This document shows, piece by piece, positions 50,786 to 59,319 of a stretch of 64,000 bases of DNA. Below the pieces are notes generated by a model. The model was not told the DNA's origin and searched no databases. It worked only from the letters and a program-made list of their open reading frames with translations. This DNA comes from Fibrobacter sp. UWR2. GTDB taxonomy: Bacteria > Fibrobacterota > Fibrobacteria > Fibrobacterales > Fibrobacteraceae. The stretch is from the NCBI RefSeq assembly GCF_002210285.1, contig NZ_MWQE01000003.1, positions 1 through 64,000 on the forward strand, read 5' to 3'. Each line of letters begins with the position of its first letter. The first letter of the stretch is position 1. Made by a program: the position numbers and the translations under genes.

Positions 50786-51994
50786 ATGGAAAAACGTACA
50801 GGTCTCTTTTCGAATGGAATTATCTGGTTCGGTGTCGCCATCTCGGTTTCCGAAATCGAGGCGGGTATCGAAATCGGTGCGGCGTCTGCGCCGGGATCTC
50901 TCTGGCTTCCGCTAATCCTCGGGCACGTGCTGGGTGGCATCTTGCTGTTCTTCGTGGGTCTTATCGGTGCCCGCGTCCGCGTGAACGCGATGGAGACTAC
51001 GGCTTCTTCGTTTGGCAAGTACGGCTCTAAGTTCTTTGCCGCGCTGAACGTTTTCCAGCTGCTCGCGTGGGTGGCCGTGCTGAATGCGCAGGGCGCTTCA
51101 GCACTAGCGGGCCTGAGCCTGCCCATCTCCTTCCCGATTACTTGCGTGATTCTCGCCGTGCTGATTGCCATCTGGGTTTTTGTGGGGCTCAGGCGCTCCG
51201 CGACCGTGACCACGGTCGTGATGGCCGCCCTCGCCATATTGCTTGCCGTACTTACAGTTAAGTTGTTCGGTGTCGGTGCATCTGGCGCGCTTACTGCAGG
51301 GGCTGCAACTTCTGCCGCACTGCTCGGTTTCTGGAACATCTTCGAGATTTCCATCGCCATGCCCATCTCCTGGCTCCCGGTGATTTCGGACTACACGAAG
51401 GACGTTGAAAATCCGGTGAAGGCAACGGCGGTTTCTGCGGCGGCCTACACGTTCGCGAGCCTCTGGATGTACATTCTCGGTATCGAGATTGCTGGCATTG
51501 GCGCCGGCAACAACATCGCGCAGGCCATCCTCCTTGCAGGCCTCGGGATTCCGGGCATTATCATCGTGGTGCTCTCTACCGTCACGACGAACTTCCTTGC
51601 GGCAAATTCTGCAGGCGAATCCTCGAAGGCGATTTACGGCAAAATCAACCCGAAGGTTGCGGGCGTCGTCGTAGCCCTTTTGAGTGCGGCTCTCGCTATC
51701 TCGGGAATCATGGACCACTACATTAGTTTCCTGTACTTGATTGCCTCGGTATTTGCGCCCATGGCTGCTGTATTGCTCGTCTCGTTCTACTTCGGGAAGG
51801 GTGATGCGGATACACGCAGCGGATCTTTCGGATTCTGGCTCTGGAACCTTTTCTCTTGGCTTGCAGGCTTTATTGTGTATCAGGTGGCCGCGCACCAGGA
51901 ATCCGTTTTCTTCGGGCCCACGCTCCTTGCCGTTATCGTGTCTGTTGCTTTTGCTTATGGCCGTGTGCTCGTCTTGTCGAGCCGCAACTCGTAA
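50786..51994 (+). CDS. NCS1-family permease (CytX/CodB-like)
   Basis: This 402-residue transporter has about 12 membrane helices. It opens with GLFSNGIIWFGVAISVSEIEAGIEIG, the NCS1 first-helix pattern, and has the conserved NIFEISIAMPISWLPVISDYTKD section in the middle. Family members import cytosine, purines, hydroxymethylpyrimidine or related vitamins. The next gene is a pyridoxal/pyridoxamine kinase-type protein, so a vitamin B6 or pyrimidine-type vitamin precursor is a reasonable guess, but no riboswitch was found to decide it. ATG 50786 has a strong GGAGG. Confidence 0.88.
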   Translation: MEKRTGLFSNGIIWFGVAISVSEIEAGIEIGAASAPGSLWLPLILGHVLGGILLFFVGLIGARVRVNAMETTASSFGKYGSKFFAALNVFQLLAWVAVLNAQGASALAGLSLPISFPITCVILAVLIAIWVFVGLRRSATVTTVVMAALAILLAVLTVKLFGVGASGALTAGAATSAALLGFWNIFEISIAMPISWLPVISDYTKDVENPVKATAVSAAAYTFASLWMYILGIEIAGIGAGNNIAQAILLAGLGIPGIIIVVLSTVTTNFLAANSAGESSKAIYGKINPKVAGVVVALLSAALAISGIMDHYISFLYLIASVFAPMAAVLLVSFYFGKGDADTRSGSFGFWLWNLFSWLAGFIVYQVAAHQESVFFGPTLLAVIVSVAFAYGRVLVLSSRNS

Positions 51995-52002
51995 TTAATT
52001 TC

Positions 52003-52010
52003 TAGATTTA
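52003..52010 (+). promoter_or_regulatory. Promoter -7-like element ending 7 bases before ATG 52018
   Basis: TAGATTTA follows AATTAATTTC. There is no ribosome binding site before the ATG. Confidence 0.5.
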
Positions 52011-52017
52011 GACTGCT

Positions 52018-52848
52018 ATGCCACAGAAGAAGATTGCGCTTATCAACGACATTACCGGATTCGGCCGCTGCTCGGTCGCCGTCATGGCACCCGTCATCTC
52101 GGCCATGAAAATCCAGGCGGTCGCGGTGCCTACGGCAATACTTTCCACGCATACGCAGTTCCCCAAGTATTTCTTTGACGATTACACACCCAAGATGCGC
52201 GACTACATCCAGACGTACAAAGATCTGGACATGAGTTTCGACGCCATCGCCACGGGGTTCCTCGGCTCCGAAGAACAGGTGGACATCGTTATCGACTTTA
52301 TCAAGACGTTCAAGAAAAATGGCGTGTTCACGCTGGTCGACCCGGTGATGGGCGACTACGGCAGGCTCTATACCACCTATACGCCGGAACTTTGCGAAAA
52401 GATGCGCGCGCTCGTGCATTACGCCGACCTCTTGACGCCGAACCTCACCGAACTCTGCTCGCTCACAGGTTGCGACTACCGCGACGGGAATCTCTCCCTC
52501 TCCGAAATCGAGAACATGTGCAAGACGCTTGCTGGACAGGGGCCCAAGCACATTGTGGTTACGGGAATCCATTACAGCAAAACGCAGATTATGAATTACG
52601 TTTATAGCAAGGATGAGGAAGCGAAAATCGTGATGGCCGACCGCATCGGTGGCGACCGCAGCGGAACGGGCGATGTGATTAGCGCGGTAATCGCCGGCAT
52701 GTACCTGAACGGCCACGACTTCTACGAGTCGGTAAAGAAGGCCGCCGAATTCGCATCCAAGTGCATCCGCTACTGCGAAGACAACAACGTTCCCGATCAC
52801 TGGGGCCTGAGCGTCGAAATGTACCTTCGCGACCTCATCGAAGACTAA
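52018..52848 (+). CDS. pdxY: Pyridoxamine/pyridoxal kinase (PdxY/PdxK-like)
   Basis: This 276-residue ribokinase-fold enzyme starts with IALINDITGFGRCSVAVMAP, the PdxY/ThiD-type opening. It has LVDPVMGDYGRLY, LLTPNLTELCSLTG and the catalytic end motif GGDRSGTGDVISAVIAG with the base Asp. The VYxxY-like features and DITGFGRC opening favour B6 vitamer phosphorylation over HMP kinase, though the latter cannot be excluded. Neighbouring the NCS1 permease suggests uptake followed by trapping by phosphorylation. It has its own promoter-like element. Confidence 0.85.
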   Translation: MPQKKIALINDITGFGRCSVAVMAPVISAMKIQAVAVPTAILSTHTQFPKYFFDDYTPKMRDYIQTYKDLDMSFDAIATGFLGSEEQVDIVIDFIKTFKKNGVFTLVDPVMGDYGRLYTTYTPELCEKMRALVHYADLLTPNLTELCSLTGCDYRDGNLSLSEIENMCKTLAGQGPKHIVVTGIHYSKTQIMNYVYSKDEEAKIVMADRIGGDRSGTGDVISAVIAGMYLNGHDFYESVKKAAEFASKCIRYCEDNNVPDHWGLSVEMYLRDLIED

Positions 52849-52857
52849 GGGGGCCTA

Positions 52858-53517
52858 ATGATAGTTTATACTGTAACTGGGACCGTCGGGCAGGCGGGCT
52901 ATTTGGATATCGCCAACAGTGGCGACATTACCGGCAAGAACATCTACGTGAACATGACGAACCGTTGCCCGTGCAACTGCGTTTTTTGCCTGCGCCAGAC
53001 GAAGAAGATGATGGAAGGCAATACGCTTTGGCTCAAGGGCGGTGACCCGAGTGTCGACCAGGTGATGGAAATTTTTGACGCGTACGACCTCAACGTCATC
53101 AACGAACTGATTTTCTGCGGATACGGCGAACCGCTTGAACGCCTTTACGACGTGTGCAGCGTGATTGACAAGCTCAAGGCGAAGTACCCGAACTTGAAGG
53201 TGCGCCTCAACACGAACGGCCTTGCGAACCTGATTCACGGCAAGGATATCACGCCCGAACTCGAAGGCCGCTTCGATACCGTCTCGATTTCGTTGAATGC
53301 CCCTGACGCCGAGGAATTTTTGGCGCTCACGCGTTCCAAGTTCGGCATCAAGTCTTACGATGCGCTCAAGGAATTCGCCGTGCTTGCGAAGGCTCATGTG
53401 AAGAACGTGGTCATGACTGTCGTCGAGAAGGTGATGCCCGAAGAAAAAATCGAAATCTGTCGCAAGCTGTGCGAAGAACTCGGAGTCACGTTACGAGTGC
53501 GTCCGTTTGAATCTTAA
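52858..53517 (+). CDS. Radical SAM protein of the TatD-associated type
   Basis: This 219-residue radical SAM protein has the CX3CX2C cluster motif at C37, C41 and C44 within NMTNRCPCNCVFCLRQTK. That sequence closely matches the small radical SAM proteins usually encoded beside TatD nucleases. FCGYGEPLERLYDV and LNTNGLANLI follow the usual SAM-binding pattern. No TatD gene is adjacent here, and the C-terminus is short with no second cluster site. The substrate is unknown. It starts nine bases after the pyridoxal kinase stop, so it may be in that operon. Confidence 0.85.
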   Translation: MIVYTVTGTVGQAGYLDIANSGDITGKNIYVNMTNRCPCNCVFCLRQTKKMMEGNTLWLKGGDPSVDQVMEIFDAYDLNVINELIFCGYGEPLERLYDVCSVIDKLKAKYPNLKVRLNTNGLANLIHGKDITPELEGRFDTVSISLNAPDAEEFLALTRSKFGIKSYDALKEFAVLAKAHVKNVVMTVVEKVMPEEKIEICRKLCEELGVTLRVRPFES

Positions 53518-53543
53518 ATGTTAACCTGGCGCGGAGAATGACG

Positions 53544-54200
53544 ATGCTGCGTTTGATTGTGATGTGCTTGGCGGTGGCGCTTGCCTGCACGAACTCGTTT
53601 GCGGCGAAGTCCGGCGCAAAATCTAAACCGGCGAAGGCTTCGCCCGCAAAAACTAAGTCCGCCAAGTCCAAAAATCTCGAGTTCAAGGACCCGCGTGATA
53701 AGCAGACTTACCGCCTTGTGAAAATCGGGGAGCGCACCTGGTTCGGCGACAACCTGAATTTCAAGTCCGAAGGTAGCTATTGCCTCGATGACGACGAGAA
53801 CAACTGCATGGCCTATGGCCGCCTTTATTCGTGGGATGCCGCCCGCAGTGCATGCCCCTCCGGTTTCCGCCTGCCGAAGCACGAAGATTTCGAGAACCTC
53901 TGGAATGCCGCCGGTGCCGACTACAATGCGGGCTACCTGCTCAAGACGACTTACGGCTGGAAGGGCGATACCAACGGCAACGATACGCTTAAGTTTGGTG
54001 CCATGCCTGCCGGCAACCGTTTCGACGACGCCACCTATGGCAATCTCGCCAAATTCGCCTTCTTCTGGAGCGCCGATGACGCGCTGGAAGATATCGGGCA
54101 GGGTGAAGCCCGCGTGTGGTACCTGACGAACAAGTCGATGGCCTTCGGTTATACCTCGAAGGCGAAAAATTTCGGATTTTCGGTACGCTGCGTGAAGTAG
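53544..54200 (+). CDS. Exported FISUMP-domain protein
   Basis: This 218-residue protein has a signal peptide (about 1-21, ending SFA), then a Lys/Ala/Ser-rich linker. The Fibrobacter major paralogous domain follows (about 48-218): FKDPRDKQTYRLVKIGERTWFGDNLNF, then YCLDDDENNCMAYGRLYSWDAARSACPSGFRLP, and a terminal GFSVRCVK. The domain family is abundant in Fibrobacter and of unknown function. It is probably a surface-exposed binding domain. ATG 53544 is chosen because GGAGA lies seven bases upstream; an ATG two codons earlier is too close to that site. This copy has no lipobox and no TIGR02147 partner. Confidence 0.92.
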   Translation: MLRLIVMCLAVALACTNSFAAKSGAKSKPAKASPAKTKSAKSKNLEFKDPRDKQTYRLVKIGERTWFGDNLNFKSEGSYCLDDDENNCMAYGRLYSWDAARSACPSGFRLPKHEDFENLWNAAGADYNAGYLLKTTYGWKGDTNGNDTLKFGAMPAGNRFDDATYGNLAKFAFFWSADDALEDIGQGEARVWYLTNKSMAFGYTSKAKNFGFSVRCVK

Positions 54201-54276
54201 GGCTGACGGGAGGGGGCAGTTGCTGTTTTTTACAACGTTTTTTTGCGGCGGACAACCGCTTTAGTCCGTTAATTTC

Positions 54277-54284
54277 TATTTTGT
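54277..54284 (+). promoter_or_regulatory. Promoter -7-like element before the 54310 lipoprotein
   Basis: TATTTTGT lies 25 bases before ATG 54310, with AAGGAG as ribosome site. TTTAGTCCGT, the right arm of the palindromes at 16-227, occurs just upstream at 54260-54269. Confidence 0.4.
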
Positions 54285-54309
54285 GCCTCAAATATTATAA
54301 GGAGATTTT

Positions 54310-55257
54310 ATGAAAAATAAACTTTTAATCCTCGGTATCAGCCTTTTGATGTTCTCCGCTTGCGAAGTGACAGTGACTGATACGACTTCCGATAATGGTG
54401 GAGCAAACAGAGTCGAAAGTGATTTCCATGTCGGCGATGTCCAGAAGACTCGTCACCTTCCGACTGAATACTACATCAAGGACGTGATGGCATACACTTG
54501 GAACAGCTCTTCGGAACAGGCTAAGGTCTATTCTTCTGTTTGTGAAGAACAAAACTTCAAGTTGGTCTGGAAGCCCGACTATGAGTTCAAATATACGCTC
54601 ACATTCTACGATTATTATGAACGCGATTCTGTTTACATGTACGTGAATAGCCTCGGTATCGAGATGTTCTACGATGCCGATCCGGATCTTCCGTATCCGG
54701 CCGGCTTGCTCTACCAGGCTGACCAGGCTGATAAGTACAGCATCAACGGCTTTGTTGTTGGTGAAAATACCTACACCAATGTCGGCTTCATCAATACGGA
54801 CTGCCTTGTCGACGACCTCGACTTTGCCGACGAGATCCTCAACTTCCTCGAAATCAACGAAAGGGATCGTGTTACCTACGGCTGCAACTCTGTCAATGCT
54901 GCCGGTGTCAATATCACCCTCGTCTCCAACCAGCCCACGTCTGTTTCGTACAATCTCTCCTACGAAGGCATCAAGTGCGACGTGACCGAAAAACTCCGCT
55001 TCGCCTACTACGAAGACGATTGCAAGGCCGCCTATGACGACTTCACGATTGATGCCGAAAAGGATCCGGCCCTCACGTTTAAGATGGAAGACTACAGCTA
55101 TGCCCTCAGCACGAGCGACATTGCATGTATCGACGACCTTATGGACGAATTCTACATGAATGCTCCGCTTTACAAGAGCCAGAGCGTAAAGAAAAAGAAG
55201 ACCGGCAGGGATATGGCCAAGCTCCTCGCCAGCATGTCCAAGAAGATCCGCAAGTAA
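54310..55257 (+). CDS. Lipoprotein of unknown function
   Basis: This 315-residue lipoprotein has a lipobox LMFSACEV (Cys at about 18). The mature protein is acidic and rich in Tyr and Asp, with several cysteines (VCEEQ, TDCLVDD, YGCNSV, IKCDV, DDCKAAYDD, IACIDD). It is probably beta-rich. The last 30 residues are basic (SVKKKKTGRDMAKLLASMSKKIRK). I do not recognise a family. Base composition is lower in GC than the flanking housekeeping genes. AAGGAG precedes the ATG, and a terminator follows, so it is a single-gene transcript. Confidence 0.75.
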   Translation: MKNKLLILGISLLMFSACEVTVTDTTSDNGGANRVESDFHVGDVQKTRHLPTEYYIKDVMAYTWNSSSEQAKVYSSVCEEQNFKLVWKPDYEFKYTLTFYDYYERDSVYMYVNSLGIEMFYDADPDLPYPAGLLYQADQADKYSINGFVVGENTYTNVGFINTDCLVDDLDFADEILNFLEINERDRVTYGCNSVNAAGVNITLVSNQPTSVSYNLSYEGIKCDVTEKLRFAYYEDDCKAAYDDFTIDAEKDPALTFKMEDYSYALSTSDIACIDDLMDEFYMNAPLYKSQSVKKKKTGRDMAKLLASMSKKIRK

Positions 55258-55275
55258 TTTCGGACGACAACGTTT

Positions 55276-55309
55276 AAAAGGGAATTCCTCAAAAGGGAAT
55301 TCCTTTTTT
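55276..55309 (+). terminator. Terminator after the 54310 lipoprotein
   Basis: AAAAGGGAATTCCT occurs twice in tandem, followed by T. GGAATTCC is self-complementary, so the two copies can pair around a short loop and are followed by six T. Confidence 0.7.
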
Positions 55310-55311
55310 GT

Positions 55312-55319
55312 TAGATTTG
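55312..55319 (+). promoter_or_regulatory. Promoter element TAGATTTG ending 5 bases before ATG 55325
   Basis: An exact TAnnTTTG match directly after the terminator T-run. AGGGT separates it from the ATG, too close to act as a ribosome site. Confidence 0.55.
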
Positions 55320-55324
55320 AGGGT

Positions 55325-57292
55325 ATGCCGCAATCTGTCCGCAACATAGCGATTCTCGCGCACGTCGATGCCGGAAAGACGACCCTTTCCGAACGCATCT
55401 TGTTTGCGGCGGGCGAAGTCCGCAGGCCGGGGAAGGTCGAAGAGGGCCTCGCCACGATGGACTATATGCCCGAAGAAAAGGAACGTGGCATTACGATTGA
55501 AAGCGGTGTCGCGCATTTCGAGTGGAAGAACACCTGGTTCAACTTTATCGATACGCCGGGGCACGTGGATTTCGGTGCCGAAGTGGATATGGCGCTTACG
55601 GCGGTTGAGGGCGCAGTGCTTGTGGTGAGTGCAGCAAGCGGTGTCGAGACGCAGACGATTGCGGCCTACAAGAAGCTCCGCGAAGCGGGTGTGCGTACCA
55701 TCCTGTATGTGAACAAGCTCGACAATCCCGACTATTCGCTCGACGAGACCCTCATCAACATAGAAGAGGTCCTGGGCGTGCGTCCGGTGCTGATGACGCT
55801 CCCTGAATACCAGGATGGGCGCATGACGGGCGTGCTCGATGTGCTGAGCCAGAGCAGGCTCGTGCATTCGGAATCGGGAGCCGAAGAAATTGACGACGTC
55901 TGGAACGTAGAAGACGGCTGGGACAATTCCCGCGAACTCAAGAAGCATTATGCCGAGGCTGTTGAATTTGCGAGCAGTTTTGATGACGAGATTTTGCAGC
56001 TGGCGATGGAAGGCAAAAAGGTCCCGCCGAAGATGCTTTTGCGCGGGCTGCGCAAACTGGTGAAGAGTGACGATTATGCGCTTTGCTATGCGGGATCCGC
56101 GATGGAAGGCTACGGCGTGCGCAGCCTGATTACAGCGCTCACGTTCTTCTTGCCCGAACCGCCCCAGTTTGCGGAAGGTGAACTTGGCCAGGTGATACGC
56201 CTGCGGCATTTCAAGGGCGTGGGCGAAATCTCGCTTTTCCGTAGCCATACCGACATGGAACGCAAGGCTTGGCCTGCGGGTTTCGAGTTCTCGCGTCTCA
56301 AGGCGAACCTGTTGCAACCTGTCGACGAAATCCGTTCGGGTGACATCTACGCGATGCGTACTCCGTTCGAGACGGAACTCGGCCAGGTGATTTATACGGA
56401 TGGAACTTCGCCGTCGTTGCAGGCCGAAGAGTCGCCCAGCGACAATGCCCAACCGTCTATTCGCAATAATTACAAGCCTTTGCTGCAGACCCGCGTGGAA
56501 TGCATCGGTGCCGAAGACTACGCGCATGTCGAAAAGAGCCTGAATACGCTTTCCCGCATGGACCCGTCATTCCGTGTGCAGCACGACCTGGATGGCGGTT
56601 TCTGGTACCTGCATACCGTAGGGGAGGTGCAGCTGGATGTGCTGCTCGCGCGCCTCAAGCGCGAATTCGGGTGCGAAGTGCGGGCCGGCAGCCCTGAGGT
56701 GCGCTGGCAAGAACGCCTTTGCCATGCGGTAGGGCCCGTCGAGAATACCTTCCAGCTTGGCCCTCATAAGATTTCAATTAAGTTGTCTGCAACGCCGCTC
56801 GAAGGCGATGCGCACGACATCCGGCTTTCTGCCGAATTCCTCGAGACGGCTCCGCGCGAAATCCTCGCGGGCGTGCGTTCCGCCCTCCTGGAATCTACCG
56901 AGGTAGGTGTCCTGGGTAAGGGCGCGCTTGTCGGCGTTTGCTTCGAAGTCCATGAATTCACGTGGACCGAAGGGGCGCTACCCCCCATGATCAAGAAGGC
57001 GTGTAGCGATGCCGTTATCAAGCTCGTGAAGCCTGCAGATGTACAACTGCACGAACCCGTCATGGAACTTTCGGTGGAATGCCCCGTGAATTTTGCGGGC
57101 CTCGTGACGGGCGATATCCAGTCCCGCGATGGCAAGGTTAAAGAAATCGCGGGCGACGGCAAGACGCACTTCCTGAAGGCGGATGTCCCCCTGCGCAAGA
57201 TATTCGGCTACGCGACGGGTGTGCGTAGCATCAGCAAGGGTACCGCGCTTTATAGCATGAAACTACTGGGATACCGCCCTACGGCAGTTTAA
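55325..57292 (+). CDS. EF-G-like translational GTPase
   Basis: This 655-residue GTPase has the elongation factor G layout. G1 is AHVDAGKTT (12-20), the switch I region is KERGITIES, G3 is DTPGHVDFG and G4 is NKLD. Domains II to V end with the EF-G C-domain (VPLRKIFGYATGVRSISKGTALYSM). It is shorter than canonical EF-G and diverged in switch I and domain IV, which places it with EF-G paralogues or ribosome-protection (TetM-like) factors. The exact role, such as recycling, stress translocation or antibiotic protection, cannot be told by eye. Its end overlaps the convergent GSCFA gene by 14 bases. Confidence 0.88.
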   Translation: MPQSVRNIAILAHVDAGKTTLSERILFAAGEVRRPGKVEEGLATMDYMPEEKERGITIESGVAHFEWKNTWFNFIDTPGHVDFGAEVDMALTAVEGAVLVVSAASGVETQTIAAYKKLREAGVRTILYVNKLDNPDYSLDETLINIEEVLGVRPVLMTLPEYQDGRMTGVLDVLSQSRLVHSESGAEEIDDVWNVEDGWDNSRELKKHYAEAVEFASSFDDEILQLAMEGKKVPPKMLLRGLRKLVKSDDYALCYAGSAMEGYGVRSLITALTFFLPEPPQFAEGELGQVIRLRHFKGVGEISLFRSHTDMERKAWPAGFEFSRLKANLLQPVDEIRSGDIYAMRTPFETELGQVIYTDGTSPSLQAEESPSDNAQPSIRNNYKPLLQTRVECIGAEDYAHVEKSLNTLSRMDPSFRVQHDLDGGFWYLHTVGEVQLDVLLARLKREFGCEVRAGSPEVRWQERLCHAVGPVENTFQLGPHKISIKLSATPLEGDAHDIRLSAEFLETAPREILAGVRSALLESTEVGVLGKGALVGVCFEVHEFTWTEGALPPMIKKACSDAVIKLVKPADVQLHEPVMELSVECPVNFAGLVTGDIQSRDGKVKEIAGDGKTHFLKADVPLRKIFGYATGVRSISKGTALYSMKLLGYRPTAV

Positions 57293-58268
57293 GGTCCAGT
57301 CCGGGAATTTGTGATTCCAGGACACTTGCCTCGCTGTGGATCTTCTGCAAAAAATTTTCTGCTGCAGGGGAGCCCATATCCACAATCCGGTGGCCTGCCA
57401 TCTTCATAAACTTTTCAACGCGCGCGATGTTTCCGCGGGTCTTTTCGTTGCAGTAGGTATCGACCATGCGCTCGAAGATGTATTCCTCTGCGGTCTTGGA
57501 CAGGTGAACCATGTCGCTATCGTAGAAGCGGTAGTCGCGCAGTTCGTCCATCACGATTTCGTAACTCGGGAAGTATGTTGCCGGAATTACGGCGGTCCCA
57601 AACCCGCGTTTTACGATTTCGTTCACGGCGAGTTGCAGAGTCGCCTTGGATAGCGTGTTGTTGTGCGCCCCGTCGGCCATGTGCCTAAGCGGCGATACGG
57701 TAAACACGATGCGGATGTCGGTGCGGATTTTTTGCAGATCGCGCTCGATCTCCCGAAGCGCCCGTGCCGCTTCCTCGACCGTAATCATCCTGCGTTCAAA
57801 AAGTGCGGGATTTTGCCGGTGGCAGTTTGCGACTACGCGGCCATCCTTGAGGAAGTACACGAACGATGTCCCGAGCGTAATGAATGCGGTGTCGGCCTGC
57901 TGCAAAAAAGTTCTCGCGCTATCTGCGGCAGCGTTCAGTTTCGAGATACATTCCTCGCGCGTTGCGGCCGAGAGCGAACTGTGCGCATCCCAGCTGTGCC
58001 AGGGCCCGCGGGCATCTTGTTCCGTTCGCGCATCCTGAAAGACGTCTCCCTCCCCGAAAACTTTCCCGTCGGCAATCGCCCTGATTTGCCCTGCGATAGA
58101 TACCGGGTTGTACACCGTCCCGAACGGGTTCGCGAGAACATTGAACTTGCGCGCGCTAAACTGCGCCGATATGTTGTCTGCAAAACACGACCCGAAAAAT
58201 GCGATGCGGCTCGTGTAGTCGATCCTGAAGTCGGCCGCGGAGGTGTCTACCCTGGTGAAAAGTTCCAT
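57279..58268 (-). CDS. GSCFA-domain protein
   Basis: This 329-residue protein has the GSCFA signature near the start (IAFFGSCFADNISAQF, 22-37). TNFxNPFGTVYNP-like sequence (VLANPFGTVYNPVSI), then ITLGTSFVYFLKDG, VFTVSPLRHMADG and a late YFPSYEIVMDELRDYRFY follow. The family resembles SGNH-type hydrolases, with Ser, Asn and His-like residues in matching blocks, but its substrates are not established. No signal peptide, so it is likely cytoplasmic. A promoter-like TATATTTA ends four bases before the ATG. Confidence 0.9.
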   Translation of the reverse strand: MELFTRVDTSAADFRIDYTSRIAFFGSCFADNISAQFSARKFNVLANPFGTVYNPVSIAGQIRAIADGKVFGEGDVFQDARTEQDARGPWHSWDAHSSLSAATREECISKLNAAADSARTFLQQADTAFITLGTSFVYFLKDGRVVANCHRQNPALFERRMITVEEAARALREIERDLQKIRTDIRIVFTVSPLRHMADGAHNNTLSKATLQLAVNEIVKRGFGTAVIPATYFPSYEIVMDELRDYRFYDSDMVHLSKTAEEYIFERMVDTYCNEKTRGNIARVEKFMKMAGHRIVDMGSPAAENFLQKIHSEASVLESQIPGLDLKLP

Positions 58269-58272
58269 GCCA

Positions 58273-58280
58273 TAAATATA
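58273..58280 (-). promoter_or_regulatory. Promoter -7-like element ending 4 bases before the GSCFA ATG
   Basis: Minus-strand TATATTTA, then TGGC, then ATG. No ribosome binding site can fit. Confidence 0.5.
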
Positions 58281-58362
58281 GGTAATGGAGTTCCCTTGGC
58301 GGATTATTTGTTCTTGTGTTGCTGAAAATGACAACTTTTTTATGATTTTTATTATAATTGCT

Positions 58363-58433
58363 GAAATTTTAATAAAAACGATATTTTTGTATTGTAAAAT
58401 AAGTTGACTTTTGCAGGATAAGAGGTATATTTA
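58363..58433 (+). promoter_or_regulatory. Conserved upstream block and promoter of TIGR02147 module copy 2
   Basis: GAAATTTTAATAAAA (58363-58377) is followed after 13 bases by ATTGTA (58391-58396). TTGACT (58404-58409) then lies 16 bases before TATATT (58426-58431), close to a sigma-70 consensus, with TATATTTA overall. The first two boxes recur upstream of module copy 3 at the same mutual spacing. Confidence 0.6.
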
Positions 58434-58476
58434 GAGCGTAACCCACCCAGAAACAGGGAATCGGTTAGGAGGAAAA

Positions 58477-59310
58477 ATGAAAGATATCTTTGAATACACG
58501 GGCTACCGTCAGTACATCGCGGATTTTTACGCCGAAAGGAAAGTGAAATCCGCATTTACCTGGCGCGAGTTTGCGAGGATGGCGGGGTTCTCCTCGTCGG
58601 TCCATTTGAAATACGTAAGTGAGGGGAGATTCAACCTGGGAGAAGAAGCCGTAGAGCGCGTGGCCAAGGCCATGGGGCTTGACGGGAACCGGCTGGAGTA
58701 TTTCCGCGCGATGGTAGAGTTCGACCATGCTATTACGGACAACATAAAGAAGGAAATCTTTGACAGGATGCTCTCCATTGCAAAGCAGAGCAATGCCAAG
58801 GTTATCGAGGGCGACGCGTTCCGCTATTTCGACAGCTGGAGGAATCCGGTGCTTCGCGAACTTGCTCCCGCTATGCCCGGGGCAAAACCGCTTGCTCTGG
58901 CAAAAGCATGCCGCCCGAAGGTCACTGCCGCCGAAGTCAGTGAATCTCTGAATTTTTTGGTCAAGGCAAACCTGCTCAAGAAAGATGCCGCCGGCAATTA
59001 CAAACAGTCCGATAAGATTGTGACGGCTGGGCCGATGGCGGCAGCGTCCGTCGCTGTCCGCGGGCTGCACCGCCAGATGGGTGAAATCGCGCTTGACGCC
59101 ATTGAGGGCGTGCCGCAAAATGAACGTCATTTTTCGGGCGTGACCTTGGGTATCACCCGCAGCGCTTACGACGAGATTGTCGCAGTGATTAATGATTGCC
59201 GCAAGAAAATTATTGAGATCGCTACTCGGGATGACGCGACAGACGAGGTGTATCGCCTGAACATGCAGTTTTTCCCGATGACGAACAAGAAAGGTTTTAA
59301 AAAAGGGTAG
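58477..59310 (+). CDS. TIGR02147/DUF4423 family protein, module copy 2
   Basis: This 277-residue TIGR02147 member opens FEYTGYRQYIADFYAERK. It then has a helix-turn-helix-like region (FTWREFARMAGFSSSVHLKYVSEGRFNLGEEAVERVAKAMG) and the DUF4423 half ending VYRLNMQFFPMT. It is closely related to the protein at 61358, sharing long runs such as RYFDSW, RELAPAMPGAKPLALA and GVPQNERHFSG, and more distantly related to the one at 25167. AGGAGG lies four bases before the ATG. It is followed after nine bases by a FISUMP lipoprotein, with AGGAGG in between, as in the third copy. Confidence 0.93.
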   Translation: MKDIFEYTGYRQYIADFYAERKVKSAFTWREFARMAGFSSSVHLKYVSEGRFNLGEEAVERVAKAMGLDGNRLEYFRAMVEFDHAITDNIKKEIFDRMLSIAKQSNAKVIEGDAFRYFDSWRNPVLRELAPAMPGAKPLALAKACRPKVTAAEVSESLNFLVKANLLKKDAAGNYKQSDKIVTAGPMAAASVAVRGLHRQMGEIALDAIEGVPQNERHFSGVTLGITRSAYDEIVAVINDCRKKIIEIATRDDATDEVYRLNMQFFPMTNKKGFKKG

Positions 59311-59319
59311 GAGGAAATC

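Noticed and set aside
58352-58555. Small minus-strand frame between the GSCFA and TIGR02147 genes
   Set aside because: It lies across the AT-rich promoter region, overlaps the real gene start, and has no ribosome site.
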